The notes: a model not told the origin generated them from the sequence alone. A DNA stretch of 64,000 nucleotides from Psychrobacter sp. JCM 18901 (GCF_000586435.1 NZ_BAWH01000017.1:16307-80306); one strand, 5' to 3'; counted from the stretch's first letter, positions 48,990 through 62,497 are shown. A program made the numbers and translations.

Positions 48990-50879
48990 ATGTGCTGCAA
49001 GTATTGTTGGGCTTTTTTTATTGTCGCTATAAGTGTGATCTATACACCTGTTTATGCAGCAAATAGTGAGAGCGGGCAAAGTACGAGCGAGCCGGAAAAA
49101 CAAACACCTAGTAAGCCTGATAGTTTTACTGAATATGCCGCTCAGCAAGTCAATGCGCTTAAAGATGAAAGTGTCAGTATTTCTGGTATTACTGAAGAGA
49201 TCTTTGATCCTACTGAGCGTAACGCAGTGGAGCAGGCAGGCAGGCTACAAGGTGATACGGCACTGACCGGAGAATATAGTGAGAGCTACTATATACTTGA
49301 TAAGTTAAATGCAGGGTTGCCGCCGTTATCTGAGCCACCTAATTTAGAAACACCGCTTGCAGCCTTAGAGTTTTTTTCAATCAGCGTTAATGAAGCAGCA
49401 GTATGATTTGGCCGCTTACGCACTAAACATGAATTTGATTGATGAAAAAAGTCAACGTAGCCGTGCGCTTGATCTCACAAAACGATTGGATTTCTTATTA
49501 TCTGAAAAAGAGCTCTATGTATTCGACGATATGCCAGATCGCCCCGATGGCTTAATTGAACCACCGCTTGGTAATAATAGCAGTGTCATGGGTATTGCCA
49601 GACGTTCTATTCAGCTTGGCTATATTGATTATCGCGAGCGCCGTGTTCCTATCTATTTGCAGCGAGTACGAGTAGGGGATAAAGCCCCTGTTTGGGTGTT
49701 TTCGGCGCAGACAGTAGGTAATATTGATAATCTCTATGAGCAGTATCATCCAGCCGAGTTTGAGCGTTATTTGCCCACTTGGTTAAAGCTAAAGTTTTTT
49801 TGGAATTGCGCTATGGGAATTCTCAGCGCTGATATTGTTCTTTTTATTAACCATGGGGATGGGTTGGCTACTGAGTAAAGGTACTGCAAAAATCATCAAT
49901 CATTATATCGATGAAGAAAAATACAGCGTGTATGTTGGCAGTACCAATGGCGTCGCAGATTTGGTTAGCAAGCTAACAGTACCATTAACCTTTACCATCA
50001 GTTTTTCACTGGTTTTTACCTTGGTTTCTGGTGGTTTTCCTTATTTAGATGCAGTCGCCTCATCCATTCGTCCATTGATTTGGATTGGACTGGTATTTAG
50101 TACCATGTGGTTAGGCATTCGTATCATTAACTTTTTTTGCCAATCGCTATCAAGACATGCAGATTGAAAATTTGGCTGCAGAGCATTTCGATAAAGAACG
50201 TCGCCGCCGTACTTATGTATCAATATTTCGCCGTGTGTTTATTTTCGCGATGATTTTGGGAAGCTTCTGGATAGGTCTTAGTGAATTTGCAAATATGGAA
50301 GGCCTTGGCAAAACTTTATTGACTTCAGCGGGTATTGCAGGTGTGGTTATCGGTATTGCGGCACAGCCGATATTGGGGAATATCATCGCTGGTGTACAGG
50401 TAGCAGTGACGCAGCCAGTGCGAATCGGCGATAGTGTGATAATGGACGGTAATTTTAGTACGGTTGAAGACCTGCGTTACACGTATGCCGTGCTAAAAAC
50501 ATGGGATGAGCGTCGCTTGATCGTGCCGATGCGTGAGCTAATCACTGAACGAGTGGAAAACTGGTCGCATACAGAGGTTCATCAGACCTGTCCTGTGTTT
50601 TTGTATATCGACTATGGTGCAGATATTGACGCTATCCGAGAGACGTTTATATCGATGGTCAAGGACAATAAGCTTTGGGATAATAAAACAGAACCTGAAA
50701 TGTATGTGGTTGATGTAACCGAAAATACCATTCAATTGCGCGGCGCTGTTTCATCAGTAGGGCCTATAGAAGCATGGACGCTAGCCTGTGAGATACGGGA
50801 GCAAATGCTTGGTTACTTGCATGCACAGCAAAACAAATATCTACCCACAGAGCGCTTTACGTTAACAAGAAGCGACTAG
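48990..50879 (+). CDS. MscS-family mechanosensitive channel with periplasmic N-terminal domain, frameshifted three times
   Basis: This inner-membrane channel protein of about 629 residues has a signal-type N-terminus (CWAFFIVAISVIYTPVYAAN), a periplasmic domain of about 240 residues, several membrane segments and an MscS core. The pore helix and beta domain read LTSAGIAGVVIGIAAQPILG, NIIAGVQVAVTQPVRIGDSV and RRLIVPMRELITERVENWSH. Lesions are three T runs of seven where six fit: 49371-49377 (ALEFFQSALMKQQ), 49795-49801 (KFFGIALWEFSAL) and 50132-50138 (INFFANRYQDMQIE). The long N-terminus is unlike E. coli MscS and nearer to larger YbdG/YnaI-like channels. Confidence 0.8.
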
Positions 50880-51024
50880 AGGTTGGGAATAGCGATGAGC
50901 TTTGCGATCCTGATTAGCTTTAAAAGCGAGTTATTAATGGTTTGAAGCATGATTGTCATCGATAAAGACGCACTTGTGTAAAATAATCTGACAAATATAG
51001 TGTGTCAGCGAGGCGCTTATTTGT

Positions 51025-51030
51025 TATAAT
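51025..51030 (+). promoter_or_regulatory. Probable -10 element of the guaB promoter
   Basis: A TATAAT hexamer in ttgttataatgtgg lies 127 bases before guaB. The -35 region 17 bases upstream (gtgtca) is weak, so assignment rests on the perfect -10. Confidence 0.4.
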
Positions 51031-51138
51031 GTGGCGTTATTTTTATAGGATAACTGAGTGGTTGGCGATGAATCGGCACTGTGCTTGCAGCTGCAATGAT
51101 TGATACGCTTAACCCTGAGCTCCTACCCATCAAAATAA

Positions 51139-52630
<1,492 letters not shown>

Positions 52631-52715
52631 AGCGTTCCGTGAAATACTTCTCTTTTGTAGATTTAAATCGTATTAATGTTAGCTGAGACGTAAGGCTGCA
52701 GCGAGCTTAAGATAC

Positions 52716-52757
52716 AAACAGCCAACAATGCTCTGTTATTGTTGGCTGTTTTTTTTG
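52716..52757 (+). terminator. Terminator of guaB
   Basis: aaacagccaacaat pairs with attgttggctgttt and is followed by eight T, about 85 bases after the stop. Confidence 0.88.
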
Positions 52758-52842
52758 TAAAATACAGAAACAGATTATTACAACAATAGTATTGCCTGCG
52801 TATACGTTTGGCCTTTTATTTTTTTGACTTGAGGAACACATA

Positions 52843-54211
52843 ATGAGCTATTTTGGCACTGATGGAATTCGCGGAAAATTTGGTGAATTGCCAATTACAC
52901 CGGATTTTATTTTAAAACTAGGCTATGTCACTGGGCTTGTTCTCATAGAAAAAAATGAAAATCCTACGCGTAAGCCAAGTGTAGTGATTGGTAAAGATAC
53001 GCGTCTGTCAGGCTATGTGATAGAGGGAGCATTACAAGCAGGTTTTAATGCGGCTGGTGTTGATGTTTATATGCTTGGACCACTACCAACTCCAGCGATT
53101 GCGCATCTGACCCGTAGCTTTAATGCAGATGCTGGCGTGGTTATCTCAGCCTCGCATAACCCTTATTATGATAATGGCATCAAGTTTTTCTCAGGTGACG
53201 GCAAAAAAACTTACTGATGAGATGCAAACTGCAATCAATGATAAATTGACGGCAATTATGAACGACGTTAGTAGTGACGTTGCTATGATGCCTATTCTTG
53301 ATCCTGCAAATTTAGGTAAGAACAATCGAATTGATGATGCTAAAGGTCGCTATATTGAGTTTTGCAAAGGCAGCTTCCCTTATCAATATGACCTCAGTCA
53401 TCTGACGGTAGTAGTGGATTGTGCCAATGGCGCAGGCTATAGCGTAGCACCTAGAGTGATGCGCGAGTTGGGGGCCAACGTGATTGCCATCAATAATACG
53501 CCAGACGGCATCAATATCAATGCTGAATGTGGTTCTACCCATCCTGAGAGCTTACAGAAGGCTGTGCTTGAGCATGACGCAGATGTTGGTATTGCGCTAG
53601 ATGGTGATGGTGACCGTATCGTAATGGTTGATGAGACGGGTAAGCTAGTCGACGGCGACGGTATTTTATATGTGCTTGCTACCCAAGGTAAAACCAAAGC
53701 TGAAGGTGTTGTCGGCACACTCATGAGCAATATGGGGTTAGAGCTGGCGCTAAAAGATGCAGACATCCACTTTACCCGTGCAAAGGTGGGTGATCGCTAT
53801 GTGATGCAGGACTTAGAAGCTAATGGTTGGATATTGGGCGGTGAGCCATCTGGTCATATTCTCTGCTTAGATAAAAGTCGCACAGGGGACGCTATCATTG
53901 CTGGTTTGCAAGTACTGGCAGTGATGCAAGCCAGAGAGCGTGCGTTAAGTGAACTTGTTGAAGGTTTTGAAGTGTTGCCGCAAAAGTTAGTCAATGTACG
54001 CTTATCTCAAATGCAAGACCCATTCAAACATGAGAAGTTGGTTGCTGCTTTTGATAAAGCACAGGCAACGCTAGAGGGTCGTGGTCGTCTGTTGATACGT
54101 CAGTCAGGCACAGAGCCTATGATTCGTGTGATGGTTGAGTCAGATGATGAAATAGAATGCGATGTAATGGCTAATGACTTAGCTGATCTTATAAAGTCGG
54201 TACTAGGCTAA
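52843..54211 (+). CDS. glmM: Phosphoglucosamine mutase, frameshifted
   Basis: This essential enzyme of about 456 residues converts glucosamine-6-phosphate to glucosamine-1-phosphate for peptidoglycan and LPS. It begins [13 protein letters not shown]; the phosphorylated serine is in [14 protein letters not shown] (Ser104) and the metal loop is [11 protein letters not shown]. The sugar-binding block GGEPSGHI and the phosphate-binding [12 protein letters not shown] close the protein. The frame breaks at 53203-53209, seven A where six fit ([14 protein letters not shown]). pdxH follows on the same strand after 65 bases. Confidence 0.95.
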
Positions 54212-54276
54212 TAGTATTTAAGGCAATAAGTGGTATTCAAGACAACAATATTATAGTTTTTAAATAGGGAACTGCC

Positions 54277-54945
54277 ATGAGCATGGACTTTACCGACCAA
54301 CGTCTCTCATACGAGAAAGGCGAGCTTGACCAACAGTCAGTACCAACGTCACCATTCGAGCTTTTTAAAGCTTGGATGAATGAGGCGCTAGCGCAAAAGG
54401 TGCAAGAGCCTTATGCAATGAGTTTGGCAACATGTGGCGCAGATAATAAGCCTAGCGTTCGTATTGTGTTATTACGCGAAATTACTGAGACAGGTATTGT
54501 TTTCTATACCAATTATGAAAGCGCAAAGGGGCAAGATATCGCAGAAAATCCTAATGCTGAAGCGTTATTCTTTTGGCATGAGCTGGAGCGTCAAGTCCGT
54601 GTCAGCGGTAGTATCGCTAAAATAGCTGCTGATAAATCGGCTGCTTACTTTCAAAAGCGTCCCCATGATAGTCAAGTAGGCGCTTGGGTCAGTCAACCGC
54701 AAAGTGGTGAAGTGGCCAATCGTGAAGTCATGGAGCAAACGTTTGAACAGCTGCAGGCTACACATCCTGACAATACTACTGTACCAACGCCAGAGTTTTG
54801 GGGTGGGTATGAGATTACGATTGAAAGTATTGAGTTTTGGCAAGGTCGCGCCAATCGGATGCATGACCGAATTGTGTATACGCAGAGTAGCAGCGACGAC
54901 AGTGAAGGCAATACAAGCTGGACAACCAAGCGTTTATTACCATAG
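54277..54945 (+). CDS. pdxH: Pyridoxamine 5'-phosphate oxidase
   Basis: This intact 222-residue FMN enzyme makes pyridoxal 5'-phosphate. Motifs are PYAMSLATCGADNKPSVRIV (N-terminal barrel), FYTNYESAKGQDI (FMN phosphate site), FFWHELERQVRVSG and the C-terminal FWQGRANRMHDR, followed by a slightly diverged end. ATG 54277 or ATG 54283 (MDFTDQ) could be the start; AATAGGGAACTGCC precedes the first. It may be cotranscribed with glmM. Confidence 0.93.
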   Translation: MSMDFTDQRLSYEKGELDQQSVPTSPFELFKAWMNEALAQKVQEPYAMSLATCGADNKPSVRIVLLREITETGIVFYTNYESAKGQDIAENPNAEALFFWHELERQVRVSGSIAKIAADKSAAYFQKRPHDSQVGAWVSQPQSGEVANREVMEQTFEQLQATHPDNTTVPTPEFWGGYEITIESIEFWQGRANRMHDRIVYTQSSSDDSEGNTSWTTKRLLP

Positions 54946-54981
54946 TTGCTGTAGTTTGAAGCTATAGATTATACAAAACTA

Positions 54982-55030
54982 AGAAAGCCACTCTAAATCC
55001 AGTTTTTCTGGTTTCTAGAGTGGCTTTTTT
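54982..55030. terminator. Bidirectional terminator between pdxH and emrA
   Basis: aaagccactcta pairs with tagagtggcttt around a 20-base loop, with T runs on both strands, between convergent genes. Confidence 0.85.
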
Positions 55031-55087
55031 ACGTTAGCTATTTACCTTATTGGGCATTATTTTTTATTTAACTTTTTATTGAACCTT

Positions 55088-56351
55088 TCATTTAATATTG
55101 GTATCGACATCTACTGAGACTGACATACCAGGACGTAAACGTGCAAGTTCAGGCTGGTTCTGGTCTAGGTCGATGCGTACAGGAATACGCTGAGCAATTT
55201 TTATGTAGTTACCTGTGGCAGGGTTGGCTGCAGCAGCACTAAACTCGCTACCAGTCGCTGGCGAGATATTACTCACGTGACCCGTAAATTTGGCACCGCC
55301 AAGCGCATCGACGTGAATGGTCGCAGGCTCGCCGATTGCCATATTGGCTATTTGAGTTTCCTTAAAATTTGCAATAATCCAAATACCTTTTGGCACAATA
55401 TACATAAGCTGCGTACCAGCGCTAACGTATTGGCCTTCTTTGACACTGACTTGGCTTAGCTGGCCAGATTCAGGCGCAGTGATGATAGTATTGTCTAGAT
55501 TGATTTGCGCTTGCTTGATGCCTGCTTCAGCATTCTTGATATCTGCGTCTAGCGATGAGCGACTGCCGCTAGTCTTTTCACGGTTTTCTTGGGCGGCTTG
55601 CAAATTAGCTTCTGCTTGCTGTACACCTGCTTGTGCTTGAGCCAATTGCGCCTTGATGTGAGCAACTTCTGCTTTCGATACTGCACCAATAGCATCTAAA
55701 CCTTGATAACGGTTGACATCTTCACGCGCGCTTTCTACATTGATTTTGGCACTATATAAATCAGCTCTACGTGCTTCGATTTGCGCTTGGCTGGTTTGCG
55801 TATCTTGGTCATTAGTAGAGCGGTTAGTAAGAGCTACTTCGGTATTTGCTTGGGCTTGTTCGAGCTGCTGCTGAAAGGTTCGATCATCTATCTTTATGAG
55901 TAAGTCGCCCGCTTTTACGTTGGCGAAGTCTTGCACTGCTACCTTGGTGACATAGCCAGAAACTTGCGGGCTAATAATAGTTGTCTGACCTTTGACAAAG
56001 GCATTATTGGTTTGCTGTACCGTTGGGGTGAACGGTGGGAGCTTCCATGCATACAAAATCAATGCCACGCCAATGACAATCAATAAAATTAATAAGACTA
56101 AATTCAGATAGGATTTTTTTCTTAGGCGACCAACCAGTAGTATCGGGTATTGGCTCTTTTGGCGGCATTGGTGGTTCATTGCTGTCTGAACTGTTTTCTA
56201 CATCACCTTTTGCTGTCTTAGTTGCTGATTGCGAAGAAGTTGCAGCAGATTTTTCTTTACTTATATCGGACGCTATAGGTGTGTCTGTTGCTGGAGCGCC
56301 AGTGGACGTCTGAGGTATTTGATTAAGCTCATTTGGTTTTTCTTGGCTCAT
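55088..56351 (-). CDS. emrA: HlyD/EmrA-family membrane fusion protein, frameshifted
   Basis: This periplasmic adaptor of about 421 residues couples the EmrB-type exporter to an outer-membrane channel. The N-terminal 85 residues are Ser/Thr/Pro-rich and cytoplasmic; one membrane segment follows (LVLLILLIVIGVALILYAW). Then come the lipoyl half (GYVTKVAVQDFANVKAGDLL), a long coiled-coil hairpin (QLAQAQAGVQQAEANLQAAQ) and the return strand (IITAPESGQLSQVSVKEGQY). The frame breaks at 56114-56120, seven T where six fit (SPKKKSYLNLVLL). It follows emrB by 85 bases on the minus strand. Confidence 0.85.
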
Positions 56352-56436
56352 GACGTGCTCCTAAATTTTTAATAAATATCAAAATAGACTGGCTATAAAC
56401 TAATGGGGTGAGACATTATCAATATAATAAGCTGAG

Positions 56437-58122
56437 TTATTTTGACTCACGCATTTTTGCAATAACGGCAAGCTCTTTAGCAAGTGGATTGCGCTTGTGG
56501 TAACGGTTATAAAAATAGTTGATCAATAAAATGGCTGTAACGAAAGTAGCAAAACTGGCCATTAAAAAGAACAGATCGCTATAAGCGGAGACAGTTGCTT
56601 GGCGCTGAATCCCTTGCAACACTTGGCTCATCGCGGCCACATTCGCTTGCGCTGCGTCCGTTGTTTGGTTTGACAATACACTACGAGTACCAGCAATTTG
56701 AGCGCTAAACGTAGGATCACCCAAGTTCAGTGAGCTGACCATATCTGCATAATGTACTTGTGTACGAATGGTCGTAAATGCCTGAATAGCCGCTGCACCT
56801 GCCAATCCGCCAACCGTTTGGGAAATACCAAAGATAACCGAAAAACTAATAATATAAGCAGGACCACTAGCAATAGCACGCAGAAATCCTTCGAAAACTA
56901 AAGGTCCCATAAAATACACCGCGGCAAATGCAATCAAAAACTGGCTAATATAAAACATATAGGGAGCGGAATTGATAGACACCCCAACGTCCATCCAAGA
57001 ACCTAAAGCAATCAATGCCACTGCAAAAATAACGGGACGGCGCAAGTCCATTGGATTGGTACTAAAAATACTAATCACCAAAGCCAGCACACTGGCAGCC
57101 ATTATGACAGCATAAAAAGTAACCAGCTGATCATTGCCATAGCCCAAATTGGCAAGTAGCCTGCAGCACCGACATTTTGCTCAGACAGCAAAATTCGCAT
57201 GACTGCGCCGGTAATCATAAAGGCAATAATATTGCGGCTACGCATCCAGCGGACTTGTAGCATCGGGTTTTTGCGATGCGTTTCAATCCATAAAGCGATG
57301 CCAATCCCAACAATGGCAATCATCAGTGGATAGACGAGCCAAGCGTCGTCCACCATAAAATCCTACCTTGCACCAAAATTACAGCCAATGCAGCCAAACC
57401 ACTCGCAAAAAAGGCAAAGCTTAAAAAGTCGAGTTTCTCAAATACTTTTTCGGTATTACCTGGCGGTAGCTCCAATATATTAATCAGCCCAAAACAAATC
57501 AGTGCCAAGCCAAATTGAAATAAAAATAAATTTTCAAGCTGACCGTCGATGGCGAGATAGGGCGAGATGATTCGTGATAGTGGAATACCAAACTGCACCA
57601 AGCCAAAACCCAATATTAAGCCACTGGTCCGCTTGACGGTTGGCATACCTTGCAGACAGTAGAATAACCCTAAGATGGTCATGCCACTTGCGACCATACC
57701 GCTAAGTCCTCTGGCGACAATCTCTAGGTAATAAGGCTCAATTCCAATATTAGGCGTATCTAATAAATGACTACTGATTAGCCACTGTAGACTCGTGGCG
57801 GCCAATAAAAAGAACAGAGTGATTTTGCTAAAGAGTGACATGCCAAACTGCTGTCGGATCTTGTACAGCAGAACGGTGATACAGGCATTGGTCATATTAT
57901 AGCTAACAGATATCCACCCACCTTCAGCTGGCGTTAAGCCAGTTGACCTTGAATTTGAGTAAGATTTGCGACGAGCAGACCGTTTTGGAAACTAGCAGTG
58001 AGACCAACGAAAATTCCAATCAGTAAGTAAAATAATTTGCGACGTGCAGGATGATCAGGATTGGCAGGAGAGCCCACCATTATCGGTTGTTCGTGGGGCT
58101 TAAACTGATATTCGTTACTCAT
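56437..58122 (-). CDS. emrB: MFS multidrug exporter, EmrB/QacA (DHA2) family, frameshifted three times
   Basis: This inner-membrane proton antiporter of about 562 residues has roughly 14 membrane segments. The N-terminal part reads FYLLIGIFVGLTASFQNGLL and, after repair, LTPAEGGWISVSYNMTNAC; later segments include AYSDLFFLMASFATFVTAIL. Lesions are missing single bases at 57939-57940 (QLGLTPAEGG expected), 57350-57351 (ILWWDDAWLVYP) and 57159-57161 (GAAGLLANLGYG). With emrA downstream it forms an EmrAB-type tripartite pump; no regulator gene is adjacent. Confidence 0.82.
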
Positions 58123-58419
58123 GGACGTACCATAATCTGTATGAGGAAATAGAATGGCATAGAACAGATTCCAGACGCAAAATAAGGTCAGTACGATGAA
58201 TGTTCATAGCTTAAAACGCAGTGGAGTTAATGATATAAATGCTGGTCAAACTTGAAAGATAACCTAAGAAATGCAGGACATATTTTATCATAACTTCTAC
58301 AGCGCTTTTGTCATTAGCGCGTAACTCATTGGCGCTATTGAATAAAGATATAGCAGTATTTCATGCAATGTGACGAACATTAAAACAGACGATGCAACAA
58401 GTAAGAAATGCTATACGCA
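58123..58419. other. Spacer upstream of emrB, no gene seen
   Basis: About 300 bases between emrB and the terminator at 58420. No operator-like palindrome or reading frame is apparent. Confidence 0.45.
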
Positions 58420-58448
58420 TAAAAACAGCTCTATACAGAGCTGTTTTT
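58420..58448. terminator. Terminator of the GST/PfpI operon
   Basis: aaaaacagctct and agagctgttttt form a perfect 12-bp stem with a four-base loop, 72 bases after the GST stop at 58520. Confidence 0.88.
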
Positions 58449-58519
58449 GTGTATCGAAAAATTGATCAGTTAATACATAATATTTTGGCTAATACCAAGG
58501 TATCAATGAATATCAAATA

Positions 58520-59149
58520 CTAAATTGATTCATCGTATTTCGCTTCTAGCTGCATCGCACGCTGATAGCTATCGAGACTGGCAAGCGCTTCAGCATAATG
58601 CCTGATATTCGAGTAAGCGTCGAGTTTTCGACGCTTAGCGAGAATGATTAAGTCAAATGACAACATAAAGTCAGCACCACTTAGCTTATCACCCACAATG
58701 AACGACTTACCTTTAACCGAAGCATCCAGATATTCAAACAATCTGGTTTTTTCTGTATCGATATAGCCACTCAAAAACTCATTGTCATCAATGCCTGCTT
58801 TTTTGGTAAATAGCTCAAGCATTAATGGCAACATCAGCGAGCTTTCTGCAAAGTCAATCCACTGCAGATAATATCCATAATCTGAACTATCTGTAGCAGG
58901 GCGCAGACGCTCTGGCGCAAATCGTTCAATCAATAACTCTGTAATCGCACCGGACTCAGCGTAAGTCTGTCCATCCATCTCGATAACCGGAGATTTACCG
59001 AGTGGGTGAACTGCCTTCAGGGAATCTGGTGCCAAATGAGTCTTGGCATCGCGCTGATGACTGACCACTTCATAAGGCACGCCTAGCTCTTCTAAGAGCC
59101 AAAGCGTACGCAACGAACGTGACTGATTAAGGTGATGTAAGCGAATCAT
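58520..59149 (-). CDS. Glutathione S-transferase
   Basis: This intact 209-residue cytosolic GST begins MIRLHHLNQSRSLRTLWLLE, where the Ser of the NQSRS loop is the likely glutathione-activating residue as in beta/zeta-like bacterial GSTs. HPLGKSPVIEMDGQ carries the cis-Pro, and ESGAITELLIERFAP follows. The helical domain has KSFIVGDKLSGADFMLSFDL. It starts four bases after the PfpI-family gene ends, so the two form a tight operon in the YqhD/CurA detoxification cluster. Confidence 0.9.
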   Translation of the reverse strand: MIRLHHLNQSRSLRTLWLLEELGVPYEVVSHQRDAKTHLAPDSLKAVHPLGKSPVIEMDGQTYAESGAITELLIERFAPERLRPATDSSDYGYYLQWIDFAESSLMLPLMLELFTKKAGIDDNEFLSGYIDTEKTRLFEYLDASVKGKSFIVGDKLSGADFMLSFDLIILAKRRKLDAYSNIRHYAEALASLDSYQRAMQLEAKYDESI

Positions 59150-59153
59150 GATA

Positions 59154-59831
59154 TTAACCTTTGAGCTTGTTGATCAAACGCGTAGCCGCTTCTTCTGAAG
59201 ATGCTGGGTTTTGACCAGTGATCAATAAACCATCTTCCACGACAAACGATTCCCAATCGGCCGCTTTTTCATAGTTACCACCGTTGGCTTTCAAGACATC
59301 TTCTACTAAGAAAGGCACCACGTCTGTTAAGCCAGCCGCTTCTTCTTCTGAGTTGGTAAAGCCAGTAACGGTTTTACCTTTTACTAAGTACTCGCCATCA
59401 ACTTTGACGCTTTTAAGCGCGCCAGGTGCATGACAAACAAAGGCAACAGGCTTGTCTTGCTTGACGAAATTCTCGATCAATTCGATAGAGTTCTTATCTA
59501 CTGCCAAGTCCCACAATGGACCGTGACCACCTGGATAAAAGACTGAATCAAAATCTTCTACTTTCATGTCAGCAAGTTTCTTGGTATTGGCCAAGTGCTC
59601 TTGCGCCTCTTTGTCGTCTTTAAAACGCTTGGTATCTTTGGTTTGTGTATCTTCAGTATCGCTACTAGGATCTAGTGGTGGCTGACCACCTGCAGGAGAC
59701 GCTAGAGTAACATTGGCACCCGCATCGAGAAACGCATAGTAAGGAGCTGCAAACTCTTCTAGCCAAAAGCCAGTTTTCTTGCCAGTATCGCCTAAACGGT
59801 CATGAGAAGTTAGTACCATTAAAATGTTCAT
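59154..59831 (-). CDS. DJ-1/PfpI family protein, Hsp31-like glyoxalase/deglycase class
   Basis: This intact 225-residue protein of the class I amidotransferase-like DJ-1 superfamily has the nucleophile elbow VAFVCHAPGALK (Cys133 followed by His134) and the blocks FWLEEFAAPYYAFLDAG and FYPGGHGPLWDLA. This layout matches the Hsp31/HchA-like group, several members of which act on methylglyoxal. The proposed role is removal of reactive carbonyls, fitting its neighbours YqhD and CurA. It is followed directly by a GST gene. Start ATG at 59831. Confidence 0.85.
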   Translation of the reverse strand: MNILMVLTSHDRLGDTGKKTGFWLEEFAAPYYAFLDAGANVTLASPAGGQPPLDPSSDTEDTQTKDTKRFKDDKEAQEHLANTKKLADMKVEDFDSVFYPGGHGPLWDLAVDKNSIELIENFVKQDKPVAFVCHAPGALKSVKVDGEYLVKGKTVTGFTNSEEEAAGLTDVVPFLVEDVLKANGGNYEKAADWESFVVEDGLLITGQNPASSEEAATRLINKLKG

Positions 59832-60070
59832 AATTATCCTTGTTTATTATTTATGTGTTGGTAACTATATAGCCAACAGTCATAAGTTTTACGTTACATC
59901 ATTAGCCGTCTTTACTTAATTAGCCTAAATGCAAATAATGACTGTTAGCATTATTCCTGCTTTGTAAGCAACTTTCAGTAGTGATATTAGCAATTTATGT
60001 TGTTAAGTAGTTATTCATAACGATTGTTAACTGTCAGTAGCTACTTAACTAGTGAATGTTTAACCAATAA

Positions 60071-61118
60071 CTATTTAACGTCAGATACTTTGATTACAGT
60101 CTTACCAAAGTTATCACCGTTCAACATACTGACAAATGCATCTGGGGCGTTATCTAGACCGTCAGTAATGTGCTCTTTGGTTTTCACTTCGCCTGACTCT
60201 ACCCATTTGCTCATGGTTTCCAAGAACTCGGGGAAGTGGTCGCCGTACTCTTCAAAGATAATGAAACCTCTGACAGTTAAGCGTTGGCTTAAGATAAGAC
60301 CCATCAACATGCCTAGGCGATCTTTGCCATCCGGTAAATCAGTTGCGTTGTACTGCGATACCAGACCACATACTGGAATACGTGCGTGGTCGTTAAGTAA
60401 TGGCATTACCGCATCAAATACTTTACCGCCAACGTTTTCATAGTAAATGTCGATACCATCTGGACACGCTGCTTTTAATTGCTCAGCGAAGTCGTCAGCT
60501 TTGTGATCGATACAGATATCGAAGCCAAGCTCATTGACCGCAAAGTCGCATTTCTCTTTGCCGCCTGCCACACCGACAGTGCGCAGACCATATTGATTAC
60601 CGACTTGACCGACAGTGGCACCGACAGGTCCAGTTGCTGCTGCTACGACTAAAGTTTCGCCTTTTTGTGGTTTACCGATATCAGTCAGACCCATGTAACC
60701 GGTGAACCCTGGCATACCTAACACACCTAACCATAAGAAGGGTTAGACATGTTTTTGTCTAGTTTGAGGACGCCTTCGCCATCACTAACACTGTAGTCTT
60801 GCCAGCCTGAGTTTGATACGACTAAGTCGCCTACCGCAAAGTTATCGATATTCGACTCGACACTTGCGCTACGGTACCACCCATGATGACGTCACCGACT
60901 TCTAACGGGTCTGCATAGCTCTTGGCATCACTCATACGTCCACGCATATATGGATCTAGTGATAGATATACAGTGCGTAGTAGCATCTCGTTATCTTTTG
61001 GCGTAGGAATATCGCTAGTCGCCATGTCAAAATTGTCAGCAGTAGGTACGCCATTAGGACGGCTAGCCAATTTGATTTGACGGTTTGTTTGTTGATTCTG
61101 TTGTTTGTCGAAGCTCAT
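60071..61118 (-). CDS. curA: NADPH-dependent curcumin/enone reductase CurA, frameshifted
   Basis: This medium-chain reductase of about 348 residues saturates carbon-carbon double bonds next to carbonyls. It is closely similar to E. coli CurA (YncB): RTVYLSLDPYMRGRMSD, LGMPGFTGYMGLTDIGKPQK, VVAAATGPVGATVGQVG and DIYYENVGGKVFDAV. There is no zinc site. Two lesions break it: one G missing at 60861 (QVVESNIDNFAVGDLV) and one at 60731-60732 (NPSYGLGVLGMPG). It lies between yqhD and the PfpI-family gene, all transcribed leftwards. Confidence 0.88.
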
Positions 61119-61284
61119 TGTAGGACTCCTTTATATTTATTAATTGTCATTATTATAGGGGTGTTAAAAGTAGTAGCTACTCAGCATGGAATAGCCACTA
61201 TTATAAATAGCATAACGATATGTACTTATTGTTACTGTCGCGATTTTTCTTATAATGTTCTGACAGTTCTTGCTATGGCGCTTA

Positions 61285-62497
61285 TTAAGACGCTTTACTA
61301 GTTACAGCACGCTGTAAGATACGACGTGATACTTCTAGGTCGTTGATACCATGTTCACCAAGCTTAACCATGTTATGCACTTCAAGTTGCTTGATAATTG
61401 GATCAATCGCTGATTCAGTCAAGTCAACGTCTTCTAGGCTAACTGGCAAGCCAAGCTCGCGGAAGAAGTTTTCAGTGTAGACAATAGCCGTTTCGATGAT
61501 CGCATCGTCGTCTAGGTCAGTATCGGTAATGTTCCATACGTTACGCGCATATTGAAGCAGTTTTTCTTTTTTTGCTTTCTTTTAGCTCACGCATGACTGA
61601 TGGCAATACGATGGTTAGCGTACGTGCATGATCGATAGCATGTAGTGACGTCAGCTCATGACCAACCATATGAGTTGTCCAATCTTGTGGTACACCAGTA
61701 CCGATCAGACCGTTCAATGCCATGGTCGCTGTCCACATAATGTTCTTACGTGTTTCTAGGTTTTCTGGATCTTGCTTAACAACTAGACCTTCATCGATAA
61801 GGATTTTAAGCAAGCTTTCAGCAAAGGCATCTTGTACTTTCGCGTTTACTGGGTAAGTCAGATATTGTTCCATTACATGAACAAATGCATCAGCCACACC
61901 ATTCATAACCTGACGCTCAGGCAAGGTAAGTGTTTTGATTGGATCTAGAATTGAGAATTTAGGGAAGGCAAGTGGGTTACCAAATGGTAGTTTTGCTTGA
62001 CGTTCACTATAGTTGATCACGCCGCCTGAGTTCATCTCAGAACCTGTTGCTGGGATAGTCAATACCGCACCCAAATCAACAGCAGAATCGATGTTTTTGC
62101 AATAACCAGTTAGGGCATCCCAAGCTTGGTCACGTGAGACAGTGCCGTCTTCTTCAGTTAATGAAGAAACGAGTGCGACAAATTTGCTGCCGTCAATCAC
62201 AGAACCACCGCCAACTGCTAATAAGAAGTCGATGTTGTGCTCATTAACCATATCAGCGGCTTTAAGTAATGTGGTGAACTCTGGATTGGCTTCAATGCCA
62301 CCGAATTCAAATACAGTACGGTTACCGCTTGCTGACAAGGCAGTTTTTACTTCGTCTAAAGTACCAGTACGCTGTGCTGAACCACCACCATAAGTAATGA
62401 GGACACGCGCATCAGTAGGGACTAGATCTGATAATTGCTCGATTTGACCTTCACCAAAAACGATACGGACTGGGTTGTAATATTGGAAGTTATTCAT
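61285..62497 (-). CDS. yqhD: NADPH-dependent aldehyde reductase (iron/zinc alcohol dehydrogenase) YqhD, frameshifted
   Basis: This metal-dependent group III alcohol dehydrogenase of about 404 residues reduces short-chain and reactive aldehydes. Features shared with E. coli YqhD are ARVLITYGGGSAQRTG, LAVGGGSVIDGSKF, TIPATGSEMNSGGVI, the metal ligands in GVADAFVHVMEQYL and the block GVPQDWTTHMVGHELTSLHA with its histidines. The frame breaks at 61567-61573, seven T where six fit (KESKKEKLLQYARNVWNI), and then runs to the stop at 61285 (VSRRILQRAVTSKAS). ATG 62497 (MNNFQYYNP) is the start. A TAGAC-N5-GTCTA box lies 156 bases upstream. Confidence 0.92.

Noticed and set aside
51068..51103. Eleven-codon open frame in the guaB leader
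   Set aside because: No clear ribosome site and no overlap with the guaB start; chance is as likely.
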